DNA of 64,000 nucleotides from Sulfuritalea sp. (GCA_023229685.1 JALNYT010000002.1:744001-808000); one strand, 5' to 3'; shown: positions 48,066-57,341, counted from the first letter of the stretch. Notes: generated from the sequence alone by a model not told the origin. A program made the numbers and translations.

Positions 48066-50305
48066 TGAAACATTTTCATATTGCTGCTGCCCTGGCGGGC
48101 TTCTGGTTTGCCCTGTCCGGCGCATCGGTCGCGGCGGAAAACTCCATCAAGCAGATTCAGGTCAGGCGCGATGGCGATCAGGTCTTGCTCAAGGTGCAGA
48201 TGTCCTCTCCCTTGAAGACGCTGCCGGGAAACTGGAGCGTCGTAGAGCCACCGCGTGTGGTGATTGACTTTCCGGACACGGACAATCAGTCGGGTCAGTC
48301 CACACAGCAGGTGGCGACTGGCGATCTCAAGAGTATGAATCTGGTTCAGACCGACAAGCTGACACGACTGGTGCTGAACCTGTATCGGCCGACCAAGTTC
48401 TCTACCGAAATTGTGGGCGATGTGCTTTTTATCAAACTGCAGACGCAGAGTGCCCAAGCCAGCCAGGAACCGGCGCCGAGCGTTTATAGCGCGACCGCGC
48501 CGACCTCATCGACGGCTCAGGCGGGAACCCCGGTGCCTGCGGCTGACATGGCCGCAATCCGCGATATCGCGTTCCGCCGCGGCGAAGATGGCCAGGCCAC
48601 GATTACCGTGGATCTGACCGATGGCACCGTACCTATCGACATCCGTCGCGTGGGTACGGGACTTACCGTCGAGTTGCGTGACGTCGAGTTGCCCGAACGT
48701 CTGCAGAATCGGCGCGACGTCAATGATTTTGCGACGCCGGTAACGACCATTACTTCGCGCACCATGGGCAATCTGACGCGCCTCGACATTGCCGCCCGCG
48801 GCCGCTGGTTTCATCAGGCACATTTGGCAAACAACCAGCTGACCATCGAAGTCAAACCGATCCCCGCAGATGAAGCCAATAAGCTGGTGCAGACCGGGCA
48901 GCAGGGGCAAAAGATTTCGATCAACTTCTTCGGCGCTGATGCCGCCATGGTCTTGCGCACTCTCGCCGACATTTCGGGCAAGAACGTGCTGATCGATCCT
49001 TCGCTGAACGGCAGGTCGGTCACCGCAAACCTGGATAACATCCCTTACGACCAGGCGCTTGATATCATCATGACGCAGGTCAATGCCGGCATGCGGGTGC
49101 GCAATGACGTGGTTTTGTTTGGCGACCGAGCCGTGCTGCAGAAGCGTGACCAGGACACCGCCGATGAGGCGACGCGATCGAGCGAGGTTGCGCCGCTGGT
49201 AGCGGAAACCTTCAAGCTCAACTATGTCAAGGCAGCGGATATTGTTTCGCTGGTGAATAGCAGCTTTGCCTCCGCACCGCCCCCGACGGGTGCCGCGCCG
49301 GCAGGAGGAGCAGCCGCGGCGGCAGGTGGCGGCGCTCCCGCAGCACCGGCTCCGGCCGCGGCAGGCGGCCCAAGCAAGGGCATGCTCACCTCGCGTGGCG
49401 GAATATCGATTCACGATGCGACCAACCAGGTATTCGTCCGTGATACGGCCGCTGCGGTTGAAGCAATACGTGAAGTCATCCGCACCGTGGATATCCCGCC
49501 CAAGCAGGTGATGATAGAAGCCCGCATTGTGGAAGCCTCGACTGGCTTCACAAGTTCGCTAGGCATGCGCTTGAGCCTGGGCCAGTCCAGCAGCCTGTCT
49601 CAGGGTGGTTATCAGATCGGTGGCAGTACGACGCGCGCGGTGCTGGGAACCACCGGGGGATTTTCCAATGTTGACACGTTCGGCGCACCGACCGCACCGG
49701 GCTTGACGCGGACGACCAATGTATTTCAACCGAGCTATTCCCTGGCATCGGCTGCCAATATCGGCCTGATGCTGTTCAATAGCGCCGGAACCAAGTTGCT
49801 CGCACTGGAGTTGCAGGCGGCGGAGAACGATTCGCGAAACAAGACTATTTCATCGCCCAGAATTGTCACCTTGAACCGCAAGGCGGCGACCATCAACAAT
49901 ACACAGAGCGTGACCATTCTTACAGGGGTCAACGCGACGACCGGCCTGCCGATCTACCAGACCTTTTCGGCGCCTCTCACTCTCGGGGTGACGCCCTCGG
50001 TCAATCCGGATAACCGCATCAGCCTTGAGTTGAATATTGCCAAGAGCACGATCACCAATGCGACGACCGGTAGCCTGGACACCAACACCGTTACCACCAG
50101 CGTGATCGTGGAAAATGGCGGCACGGTGGTCATCGGCGGCTTTGCGCGGGAATCTGAACTCCAGACACAGGATCGCGTCCCCTTCCTCGGCGATCTGCCG
50201 TATGTCGGTTTCCTGTTCAAGACCACCACCAAGAGCCAGTCGCGCAGCGAATTGCTGGTCTTCATCACGCCGCGCATCATTAGCGATTCGCTGTCGCAGC
50301 GATAG
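48065..50305 (+). CDS. pilQ: Type IV pilus secretin PilQ
   Basis: This is a 746-residue outer-membrane secretin with ATG 48065, a signal peptide of about 1-23 and two AMIN domains (about 30-135 and 165-260). An STN/N0 domain includes 'ISINFFGADAAMVLRTLADISGKN'-like sequence (about 290-350). An N1 (KH) domain is interrupted by a long Ala/Gly/Pro linker (about 405-440). The secretin barrel ends 'VPFLGDLPYVGFLF' and 'LLVFITPRII'. It forms the pore for the pilus. A hairpin terminator follows. Confidence 0.96.
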   Translation: MKHFHIAAALAGFWFALSGASVAAENSIKQIQVRRDGDQVLLKVQMSSPLKTLPGNWSVVEPPRVVIDFPDTDNQSGQSTQQVATGDLKSMNLVQTDKLTRLVLNLYRPTKFSTEIVGDVLFIKLQTQSAQASQEPAPSVYSATAPTSSTAQAGTPVPAADMAAIRDIAFRRGEDGQATITVDLTDGTVPIDIRRVGTGLTVELRDVELPERLQNRRDVNDFATPVTTITSRTMGNLTRLDIAARGRWFHQAHLANNQLTIEVKPIPADEANKLVQTGQQGQKISINFFGADAAMVLRTLADISGKNVLIDPSLNGRSVTANLDNIPYDQALDIIMTQVNAGMRVRNDVVLFGDRAVLQKRDQDTADEATRSSEVAPLVAETFKLNYVKAADIVSLVNSSFASAPPPTGAAPAGGAAAAAGGGAPAAPAPAAAGGPSKGMLTSRGGISIHDATNQVFVRDTAAAVEAIREVIRTVDIPPKQVMIEARIVEASTGFTSSLGMRLSLGQSSSLSQGGYQIGGSTTRAVLGTTGGFSNVDTFGAPTAPGLTRTTNVFQPSYSLASAANIGLMLFNSAGTKLLALELQAAENDSRNKTISSPRIVTLNRKAATINNTQSVTILTGVNATTGLPIYQTFSAPLTLGVTPSVNPDNRISLELNIAKSTITNATTGSLDTNTVTTSVIVENGGTVVIGGFARESELQTQDRVPFLGDLPYVGFLFKTTTKSQSRSELLVFITPRIISDSLSQR

Positions 50306-50327
50306 CTCGGTTTCATCCTCATTGGCC

Positions 50328-50359
50328 AAGGGCCGGCGCATGCCGGCCCTTGCCTTTTT
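50328..50359 (+). terminator. Rho-independent terminator after pilQ
   Basis: AAGGGCCGGC 50328-50337, a GCAT loop and GCCGGCCCTT 50342-50351 form a perfect 10-bp stem, followed by GCC and five T. It separates the pil operon from aroK. Confidence 0.85.
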
Positions 50360-50378
50360 GCGCTGCTACAATCCGCGG

Positions 50379-50906
50379 GTGAGTGCAAAAAACAACATCT
50401 ACCTGGTTGGCTTGCCAGGCGCCGGCAAAACCACTGTCGGCCGCCACCTGGCAAGACGCATGCAACGGTCGTTCGTAGATGCCGATCACGAGATCGAGGC
50501 GCGTACCGGTGTTCGGATTCCGCTGATTTTCGACATCGAGGGCGAGCAGGGGTTTCGCGATCGGGAATCAAAGGTGATCGCCGAACTGGCCAATCAATCA
50601 AACTTGATCGTCGCGACCGGTGGTGGTGCTGTGCTCCGTCCGGAAAATCGCGCTGCGCTCAAGCAGGGAGGCACTGTGGTCTATCTGCACGTGGCGCCGC
50701 GCCTGCTGTACGAGCGCACCCGCCTCGATCCCAACCGACCCCTGCTGCAGGTCGCCGATCCCCTGAAGAAGATCGAGGAACTGTTCGCCGAGCGCGATCC
50801 CCTGTACCGCGAGGTGGCTGACATCGTGATCAACAGCCTGGGCGGCAGCATCAACCATCTCATCAAGCATGTTGAACGGGAGTTGCTCAAGCAATGCGCC
50901 GCCTGA
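50379..50906 (+). CDS. aroK: Shikimate kinase
   Basis: This is a 175-residue P-loop kinase that phosphorylates shikimate in aromatic amino acid synthesis. GTG 50379 is chosen because it begins just after the terminator and gives the usual short head before Walker A (GLPGAGKTTVG, about residues 11-21). 'DADHEIEARTG' binds shikimate, 'RDRESKVI' and 'VATGGGAVLR' follow, and the lid is 'RTRLDPNRPLL'. It overlaps aroB by 13 bases, the usual aroKB pair. Confidence 0.95.
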   Translation: MSAKNNIYLVGLPGAGKTTVGRHLARRMQRSFVDADHEIEARTGVRIPLIFDIEGEQGFRDRESKVIAELANQSNLIVATGGGAVLRPENRAALKQGGTVVYLHVAPRLLYERTRLDPNRPLLQVADPLKKIEELFAERDPLYREVADIVINSLGGSINHLIKHVERELLKQCAA

Positions 50907-51988
50907 ACCTTGCACTCGCGGAACGCAGCTATCCGATCCTGATCGACGGCGGGCTACTTTCCCGTGCCGATCTGATCCTTCCGTTTCTGAACAGCGCGCG
51001 TGTCGCCCTGGTCAGCAACACCACCGTGGCTCCCTTGTATCTGGACGTACTGGCCGCGGCGCTGGAGAAAGTCGGCGTCGGCGTCACGCCGATCATTCTC
51101 CCCGACGGCGAAGCGCACAAGAACTGGGAATCGCTCAACCTGATTTACGATGGCCTGCTGGCAACCCGATGCGATCGGAGTACGACTGTCGTTGCCCTTG
51201 GTGGCGGTGTCATCGGCGATCTGGCCGGGTTTGCCGCCGCCACCTATCAGCGTGGCGTGCCCTTCATCCAGATTCCCACCACGCTGCTCTCGCAGGTCGA
51301 TTCTTCGGTGGGCGGCAAGACCGGCATCAACCATCCGCGCGGCAAGAACATGGTCGGTGCGTTCTGGCAGCCGAAGCTGGTGCTGGCCGATACCGATACG
51401 CTGAAGACCCTGCCGGATCGGGAATTGTCGGCCGGCCTCGCGGAGGTCATCAAGTACGGCCTGATTCGCGACCTGCCCTTTCTCGCCTGGCTGGAAGCCA
51501 ACATGGACGGTCTCTTGGCGCGCGACACCGAGCTGCTGGCGCATGCCATTGAGCGTTCCTGCGCCAACAAGGCCGAGGTGGTGGCGGCTGACGAGTATGA
51601 GACGGCGCGGGACGGCGGTCGCGCGCTGCTCAATCTCGGACACACTTTCGGTCACGCCATCGAGACCGGCGTCGGTTATGGCGAGTGGCTGCACGGGGAA
51701 GCCGTCGCCGCGGGCACCATGATGGCGGTCGAACTCTCGCACCGCCTGGGTTGGTTGTCCGCTGCCGATGTCGGCCGTGTCCGCACCCTGTTGCAGCGTG
51801 CCGGCCTGCCTGTCATCGGGCCTGATCTCGGTGCGGCGCGCTATCTCGATCTGATGTCTCATGACAAGAAAGTGGTCGCCGGCAGTTTGCGCCTGGTCCT
51901 GCTCAAGGCGCTGGGCGAAGCCGTGACCTGTGCCGATACACCGCGCGATGAGATTGTCGCGGCCATCGAGTCCTGCTGCCGTGAGTGA
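50894..51988 (+). CDS. aroB: 3-dehydroquinate synthase
   Basis: This is the 364-residue NAD- and zinc-dependent enzyme that cyclises DAHP to dehydroquinate. 'DGEAHKNWESL' and 'GGGVIGDLAGFAAATYQRG' form the NAD site. 'QIPTTLLSQVDSSVGGKTGINHP' is the signature. Zinc ligands are Glu in 'GLAEVIKYG' and His in 'LNLGHTFGHAIE' and 'WLHGEAVAAG'. Complete and typical. It overlaps aroK and the dGTPase gene, so all three are likely co-translated. Confidence 0.97.
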   Translation: MRRLNLALAERSYPILIDGGLLSRADLILPFLNSARVALVSNTTVAPLYLDVLAAALEKVGVGVTPIILPDGEAHKNWESLNLIYDGLLATRCDRSTTVVALGGGVIGDLAGFAAATYQRGVPFIQIPTTLLSQVDSSVGGKTGINHPRGKNMVGAFWQPKLVLADTDTLKTLPDRELSAGLAEVIKYGLIRDLPFLAWLEANMDGLLARDTELLAHAIERSCANKAEVVAADEYETARDGGRALLNLGHTFGHAIETGVGYGEWLHGEAVAAGTMMAVELSHRLGWLSAADVGRVRTLLQRAGLPVIGPDLGAARYLDLMSHDKKVVAGSLRLVLLKALGEAVTCADTPRDEIVAAIESCCRE

Positions 51989-53105
51989 TCTCGCGCCTTA
52001 CGCGGTCATCGACGCCACCAGCCGCGGGCGTGCCTTCGTCGAGCCGCGACCCAAGGCGCGCAGCGAGTTTCAGCGCGATCGCGATCGCATCGTGCATTCC
52101 ACCGCTTTCCGTCGCCTTGAATACAAGACGCAAGTGTTCGTCAACCACGAAGGCGACCTGTTTCGCACCCGGCTCACGCACAGCATCGAAGTGGCCCAGA
52201 TCGCCCGCTCGATCGCCCGCGCCCTGCATCTCAATGACGACCTGGTAGAGGCCATCGCGCTCGCGCACGACCTCGGCCATACCCCCTTCGGGCACGCCGG
52301 GCAGGATGCCCTGAACGAGTGCATGCAGGCGCATGACGGGTTCGAACACAATCTGCAGAGCCTGCGCGTCGTCGATCGGCTGGAAGAGCGCTACGGCGCC
52401 TTTGACGGCCTCAACCTGATGTTCGAGACGCGCGAGGGAATCCTCAAGCATTGCTCGCCGGCGCGGGCGCGCGGACTCGGCGAGCTTGGCCGGCGCTTTC
52501 TCGATGACCGCCGGCCGTCGCTGGAGGCGCAGATCTGCAATCTGGCCGACGAGATCGCCTACAACAATCACGACGTCGATGACGGCCTGCGCTCCGGCTT
52601 GCTGACGCTGGAACAACTGGAAGGGGTGAGCCTCTTTGCCCGCCATGCCGCCGAAGCAGATGCCGAATTTCCAGGTCTGTCAGGGCGCCGCCGGGTGCAC
52701 GAGACCATAAGGCGCATGATCGGCGCCCTGGTCACGGATTTGCTGGCCGAGTCGACGCGCCGAATCGCCGATGCGGCGCCGCGCACGCTGGCGGATGTGC
52801 ACGCGGCGCCTGCGCTGATTGCCTTCACCGATGCGATGCGGGCCGAAAACCGGGCGCTCAAGGGATTTCTGCGCGACCACCTGTACCAGCACTATCAGGT
52901 GCTGCGCATGACGACCAAGGCGCATCGCATCATTCACGATCTGTTCAGCGCCTTCGTCGCTGATCCGCGCCTGCTGCCCCCCCAATATCAGGAAATGGCG
53001 GCGACCGAGAGTGTCGTGCGCGCCACGGCAGACTATATCGCCGGCATGACCGACCGCTATTCGATGAAGGAACATCGCCGCCTGTTCTCTGTCGGCGAAC
53101 TGTGA
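51981..53105 (+). CDS. dGTP triphosphohydrolase-like HD protein
   Basis: This is a 374-residue deoxyguanosinetriphosphate triphosphohydrolase-like (type 2 dGTPase) protein. GTG 51981 is chosen because it overlaps the aroB stop and gives the expected head. The HD metal site is built from 'RLTHSIEVAQIARSIAR' (His), 'AIALAHDLGHTPFGHAG' (His-Asp and a second His pair) and 'NLADEIAYNNHDVDD' (Asp). It degrades dNTPs and so affects nucleotide pools. Its place after aroKB is conserved in betaproteobacteria. Confidence 0.92.
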   Translation: MSDLAPYAVIDATSRGRAFVEPRPKARSEFQRDRDRIVHSTAFRRLEYKTQVFVNHEGDLFRTRLTHSIEVAQIARSIARALHLNDDLVEAIALAHDLGHTPFGHAGQDALNECMQAHDGFEHNLQSLRVVDRLEERYGAFDGLNLMFETREGILKHCSPARARGLGELGRRFLDDRRPSLEAQICNLADEIAYNNHDVDDGLRSGLLTLEQLEGVSLFARHAAEADAEFPGLSGRRRVHETIRRMIGALVTDLLAESTRRIADAAPRTLADVHAAPALIAFTDAMRAENRALKGFLRDHLYQHYQVLRMTTKAHRIIHDLFSAFVADPRLLPPQYQEMAATESVVRATADYIAGMTDRYSMKEHRRLFSVGEL

Positions 53106-53176
53106 AACTGTGACGCTGCGCTGCAACGTCACCGGCCCCGGATCCACCCAGACCCAATCTGATCGCGATACAATTA

Positions 53177-53212
53177 CGCACGATTTTGGTGCGTTTGCAC
53201 AATCTTGGTGCG
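53177..53212. promoter_or_regulatory. Pair of NtrC-like dyads upstream of gdhA
   Basis: CGCACGATTTTGGTGCG (53177-53193) and TGCACAATCTTGGTGCG (53196-53212) both fit the NtrC-type pattern TGCAC-N5-TGGTGCA and lie 19 bases apart, centre to centre. They sit 68-103 bases before the gdhA start. No clear -24/-12 sigma-54 promoter follows. A TACAAT at 53169-53174 just upstream could be a -10 that the dyads would repress. Confidence 0.5.
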
Positions 53213-53279
53213 TTGTTTAGGGGTCTTGCCCCCGCCTCGGGTTGCGACGGATCAGCGGGTTTTTTTCATGGGAGGCATC

Positions 53280-54629
53280 ATGGCAATGGTATTGGAAGAA
53301 AGAATCGAATCGATATATCAACAGGTCAAGGCGAGAAATCCCGGAGAGGATGAATTTCATCAGGCGGTCAAGGAGGTTCTCGAGTCGCTCGGACCGGTCC
53401 TCGTCAAGTACCCGGAATTTTCCCACCAGAAGATCATCGAGCGCATCTGCGAGCCGGAGCGGCAGATCATCTTTCGCGTGCCATGGCAGGACGACAAGGG
53501 TGCGGTGCACATCAACCGCGGCTTCCGCGTCGAGTTCAACAGCGCCATCGGTCCCTACAAGGGCGGCCTGCGCTTCCATCCGTCGGTCTATCTCGGCATC
53601 ATCAAGTTTCTCGGCTTCGAGCAGTTGTTCAAGAACGCGCTGACGGGCATGCCGATCGGCGGCGGCAAGGGCGGGTCCGACTTCGATCCGAAAGGCAAGT
53701 CGGACAACGAAATCATGCGCTTCTGCCAGAGCTTCATGACCGAACTGTATCGCCACCTCGGCGAATACACCGACGTTCCGGCAGGGGATATCGGTGTCGG
53801 CGGCCGCGAACTGGGCTTCCTCTTCGGCCAGTACAAGAGGATCACAAACAGGTACGAATCGGCCGTGCTGACCGGCAAGGGAACCGGCTGGGGCGGATCC
53901 CTGGTGCGCACCGAGGCGACCGGCTATGGCGCCGTCTATTTTGTGCGCGAGATGCTCAAGGTGCGCAAGGCTTCGCTCGAAGGCAAGACCTGCGTCGTCT
54001 CCGGTTCCGGCAACGTCGCCATCTATACCATGGAGAAACTCAACCAGCTCGGGGCCAAGGTCGTCGCCTGTTCCGATTCGAATGGCATCATCGTGCACGA
54101 GAAGGGAATCGATGTCGAACTCGTGAAGAAGCTGAAAGAAGTGGAGCGGCGCCGGATATCGGACTATGCGACCTATCACAAGGATGCCAAGTACATTGCC
54201 GGCGGTAATATCTGGGAGATTCCCTGCCAGGTCGCGATGCCTTCGGCGACGCAGAACGAGATCAACGGCAAGGATGCCAAGACGCTGATCAAGAACGGCT
54301 GCATCGCCGTGGGCGAGGGCGCGAACATGCCCACCACCCCGGAAGGTGTCAAGGTCTTTCTCGATGCCAAGATCGCCTACGGGCCGGGCAAGGCAGCCAA
54401 CGCCGGCGGTGTCGCGACGTCGGCGCTCGAGATGCAGCAGAACGCCAGTCGCGATTCGTGGAGTTTCGAATTCACGGAGAGAAAGCTCGACGAGATCATG
54501 ACCAACATCCACGCAGTGACTTACGAGACAGCGGAAGAGTTTGGCGCATCCGGCAACTATGTCATCGGCGCAAACATTGCCGGTTTCATCAAGGTGGCCA
54601 AGGCAATGGTGGCGCTCGGTCTGATCTGA
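53280..54629 (+). CDS. gdhA: NADP-type glutamate dehydrogenase
   Basis: This 449-residue hexameric GDH makes glutamate from 2-oxoglutarate and ammonium. ATG 53280 is chosen because GGAGG (53270-53274) precedes it. An in-frame ATG at 53268 lies before that site. 'GPYKGGLRFHPSV' and 'LTGMPIGGGKGGSDFDPKGK' hold the substrate lysines, and 'VVSGSGNVAIYTMEKL' is the dinucleotide fold. Size and sequence match the biosynthetic NADP class. It is placed between dgt and gltBD, with a hairpin after it (54652-54681). Confidence 0.95.
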   Translation: MAMVLEERIESIYQQVKARNPGEDEFHQAVKEVLESLGPVLVKYPEFSHQKIIERICEPERQIIFRVPWQDDKGAVHINRGFRVEFNSAIGPYKGGLRFHPSVYLGIIKFLGFEQLFKNALTGMPIGGGKGGSDFDPKGKSDNEIMRFCQSFMTELYRHLGEYTDVPAGDIGVGGRELGFLFGQYKRITNRYESAVLTGKGTGWGGSLVRTEATGYGAVYFVREMLKVRKASLEGKTCVVSGSGNVAIYTMEKLNQLGAKVVACSDSNGIIVHEKGIDVELVKKLKEVERRRISDYATYHKDAKYIAGGNIWEIPCQVAMPSATQNEINGKDAKTLIKNGCIAVGEGANMPTTPEGVKVFLDAKIAYGPGKAANAGGVATSALEMQQNASRDSWSFEFTERKLDEIMTNIHAVTYETAEEFGASGNYVIGANIAGFIKVAKAMVALGLI

Positions 54630-54651
54630 CCTGCGCCGGCCGACGGACAAC

Positions 54652-54681
54652 GCGGCGGATTCCTCTCCGAGGTTCCGCCGC
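54652..54681. repeat. Strong hairpin after gdhA
   Basis: GCGGCGGA 54652-54659 pairs with TCCGCCGC 54674-54681, and an inner CCTC-TCC-GAGG stem fills most of the loop. There is no T-run. It may be a processed 3' end or a REP-type element. Confidence 0.5.
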
Positions 54682-54743
54682 GGACATCCTGGCCGGCCGC
54701 GATCGCCGAATCTTCGCGCATCGCCACCGAGCATGCGAGCAGG

Positions 54744-57341
54744 ATGGTGACTGAAAAATCCGCCAATCAGGATTCACCCCGCTTCGTCACCACCGGCCTT
54801 CCCGGTCTTGACGCCATCCTCGGCGGATTGCGGCTGGGAGACAACGTGGTCTGGCGCGTCGACAGCGTCGACGACTACCGGGCTTTCGTCGCGCCCTGCG
54901 TTGCGGCTGCCACGGCAGCGCGGCGTCGCGTGGTCTACGTCCGTTTTGCATCCCATCCGCCGGTAGTCGAGACATCCGCGGTTGGCGCTGTCTACCACCT
55001 GGACGCCCTGCGCGGCTTCGAGTCCTTCACGGTCAGGCTGCATACCATCATCGCCGAAGAGGGCAGCGAAGTCTTCTATGTGTTCGACTGCCTGTCGGAT
55101 CTGCTCGATGCCTGGGCGACCGACAGCATGATCGGCAATTTTTTCCGCGTCACCTGTCCGTATCTGTTCGAACTCGATACCGTCGCGCACTTCGCGCTGC
55201 GGCGCGGTGCCCATTCGATGGCCACCGTGGACGCCATCCGTACCACCACGCAACTTCTGATCGATCTCTACAACGAGGGAGGGGCGCTCTACCTGCATCC
55301 GCTCAAGGTCTGGCAGCGATACTCGCCGACCATGTTCCTGCCGCACCGCCACGAGGCCGGGCAGTTCATTCCCATCACCGCAAGCTGCGAGGCGACCAGC
55401 CTGTTCAACCGGCTGGCGAGTCGCGCACCCGACGACGGCGGGCGCCACCTGGATTCATGGGAACGGCTCTTCATCCGCGCCGCGGATCTGGCCGGTTCCC
55501 GGCCGGACGACCCTGAGCGGCAGGCAATGGTGGCGCAGCTCTGCCGTCTGTTGATCGGTCGCGATGAGCGGATGCTCGCGCTGGCTCGCCGTCATCTCAC
55601 GCTGGCCGATCTCCTCGCCATCAAGGGGCGGCTGATCGGTACCGGCTTCATTGGTGGCAAGTCGGTGGGCATGCTGCTGGCGCGGGCCATCCTCCAGGCT
55701 GATCCGGAGTCCGGCTGGAACGAATTTCTGGAACCCCACGACTCGTTCTTCATCGGCTCCGATCTGTTCCACTCCTACATCGTCAGCAATGGCTGGTGGC
55801 AACTGTTCATCTGGCAGCGCAGCGAAGCCGGGTATCTAAGCGGCGCGGCGCAATTGCGGGAACTGCTGCGACAGGGCAGCTTCCCGGTCGAAATCCTGGG
55901 CGAATTCCAGAAAATGCTGGAGCACTTCGGCCAGTACCCGATCATCGTCCGCTCCTCCAGTCTGCTGGAAGACGGCTTCGGCAACGCGTTCGCCGGCAAG
56001 TACGACAGCTTCTTCTGCGTCAATCAAGGCTCGCCGGAGGAACGGCTGGCGCAGTTCATCGAAGCCGTGAGGATGGTCTATGCCAGCACTCTCAGCGAAG
56101 AAGCCCTCTCATACCGCCTGCAACGCGGCCTGGCCCGCCAGGAAGAGCAGATGGCGCTTCTGGTCCAGCGTGTTTCGGGGGCCCACCACAAAAATTATTT
56201 CTTCCCCGCCTTTGCCGGCGTCGGCATCTCCTACAACACCTTCGTCTGGCGTCACGACATCAATCCGGGCGCCGGCATGCTGCGGCTGGTTGTCGGCCTC
56301 GGCACACGGGCGGTGGACCGGGTCGAGGGAGACTATCCCCGCATCGTTTCCCTCGATCAGCCCCTCCTAGTGCCACATGCCGATCCGGAGAACCGGCGCC
56401 GCTTTACCCAGCACGACGTCGATGTCCTCGATCTTGCGCAGAACACCTGGCGAACAGTGCCACTCACTGACTTGCGCGAGGAAGCCCTGACGCTGCCGCT
56501 CGACCTGTTTGCGGAACGGGACAACGCCGGCTGGCTGGTCACCTTCGATCGGCTGCTGACCGAGACCGGTTTTGCCACGACCATGCGCAAGCTGTTGCAG
56601 ACGCTGGAGCAGGCCTACGGGTATCCGGTCGACGTCGAATTCACCGGTACCTATGCCAGCGACGGCAGGCTCTATGTAAACCTGATTCAGTGCCGCCCTT
56701 TGCAAACCCGGGGCATCCAGGCCAAGCGCGTCGAGATAGGGGAAGCCGGCAAGGCCGATACGCTGTTCAGCAGCAGTGGCAACTTCATGGGCGGCAGCAT
56801 TGTCCAGCCGGTGGGTCGAGTCGTCGTGGTCGATCCCGAGGCCTTCATGGACATGATCCTTTCCGACAAGTACGAACTGGCCAGGCTGATCGGACGCCTC
56901 AACCGCGAGGTCTTGGCGCGGGATACGATCCCCACCCTGCTGCTGGGGCCGGGCCGCTGGGGCACCTCCACGCTTCGGCTTGGGGTGCCGGTGCGTTTTG
57001 CCGAAATCAATGCCGTGACGGCGATTGGCGAAGTGGCATTCTCGGCCGGCGGGCTGTACCCGGAACTCTCTTTTGGTTCGCATTTCTTCCAGGACCTGGT
57101 CGAGACCGGAATCTTTTATGTCGCGCTCCATCCCGAGCGCCCCGGTTGTTTCCTGAACACCGCCCTGCTGCAGCAACTCCCTAATCGATTGGCGGAGTTG
57201 CTGCCGGACGACGCGCGTTTCGCGGATGCGCTGAGGGTGGTCGATCTGCCCCACGGCTATCAACTACTGGCGGACATCGTCAGCCAGCAAGTTGTCTGCT
57301 GCCGCGTGCCGGCCCCAGCCGCGCCTCCGGTCCGGCAATAA
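54744..57341 (+). CDS. KaiC-like / PPDK_N (PEP-synthase ATP-grasp) fusion protein
   Basis: This is an 865-residue protein. The N-terminal domain (about 10-230) begins 'FVTTGLPGLDAILGGLRLGDNVVWRV', the KaiC/RadA opening, but the P-loop G-x-x-G-x-G-K-T is replaced by R-V-D-S-V-D-D-Y, so it probably does not hydrolyse ATP. About 300-660 is a complete PEP-synthase/PPDK N-terminal ATP-grasp domain ('FIGGKSVGMLLARAIL', 'PIIVRSSSLLEDGFGNAFAGKYDSFF', 'VNLIQCRPLQTRG'). The phosphohistidine and PEP-binding domains are missing. About 200 further C-terminal residues are unassigned. Function unknown, possibly phosphotransfer to a partner. Confidence 0.8.
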   Translation: MVTEKSANQDSPRFVTTGLPGLDAILGGLRLGDNVVWRVDSVDDYRAFVAPCVAAATAARRRVVYVRFASHPPVVETSAVGAVYHLDALRGFESFTVRLHTIIAEEGSEVFYVFDCLSDLLDAWATDSMIGNFFRVTCPYLFELDTVAHFALRRGAHSMATVDAIRTTTQLLIDLYNEGGALYLHPLKVWQRYSPTMFLPHRHEAGQFIPITASCEATSLFNRLASRAPDDGGRHLDSWERLFIRAADLAGSRPDDPERQAMVAQLCRLLIGRDERMLALARRHLTLADLLAIKGRLIGTGFIGGKSVGMLLARAILQADPESGWNEFLEPHDSFFIGSDLFHSYIVSNGWWQLFIWQRSEAGYLSGAAQLRELLRQGSFPVEILGEFQKMLEHFGQYPIIVRSSSLLEDGFGNAFAGKYDSFFCVNQGSPEERLAQFIEAVRMVYASTLSEEALSYRLQRGLARQEEQMALLVQRVSGAHHKNYFFPAFAGVGISYNTFVWRHDINPGAGMLRLVVGLGTRAVDRVEGDYPRIVSLDQPLLVPHADPENRRRFTQHDVDVLDLAQNTWRTVPLTDLREEALTLPLDLFAERDNAGWLVTFDRLLTETGFATTMRKLLQTLEQAYGYPVDVEFTGTYASDGRLYVNLIQCRPLQTRGIQAKRVEIGEAGKADTLFSSSGNFMGGSIVQPVGRVVVVDPEAFMDMILSDKYELARLIGRLNREVLARDTIPTLLLGPGRWGTSTLRLGVPVRFAEINAVTAIGEVAFSAGGLYPELSFGSHFFQDLVETGIFYVALHPERPGCFLNTALLQQLPNRLAELLPDDARFADALRVVDLPHGYQLLADIVSQQVVCCRVPAPAAPPVRQ

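Noticed and set aside
50510..50525. GGATTCCGC in aroK as another hairpin copy
   Set aside because: No pairing flanks and no GCGGG half. The residues are ordinary aroK sequence.
51073..51088. GTCGGCGTCGG in aroB as a box copy
   Set aside because: Two mismatches, and the sequence continues as a GTCGGCGTC repeat fully explained by Val-Gly-Val codons. The downstream CG-x-x-CG pattern is absent.
53186..53220. Sigma-54 promoter for gdhA
   Set aside because: GG and GC dinucleotides do not occur with the required ten-base spacing near the NtrC-like dyads.
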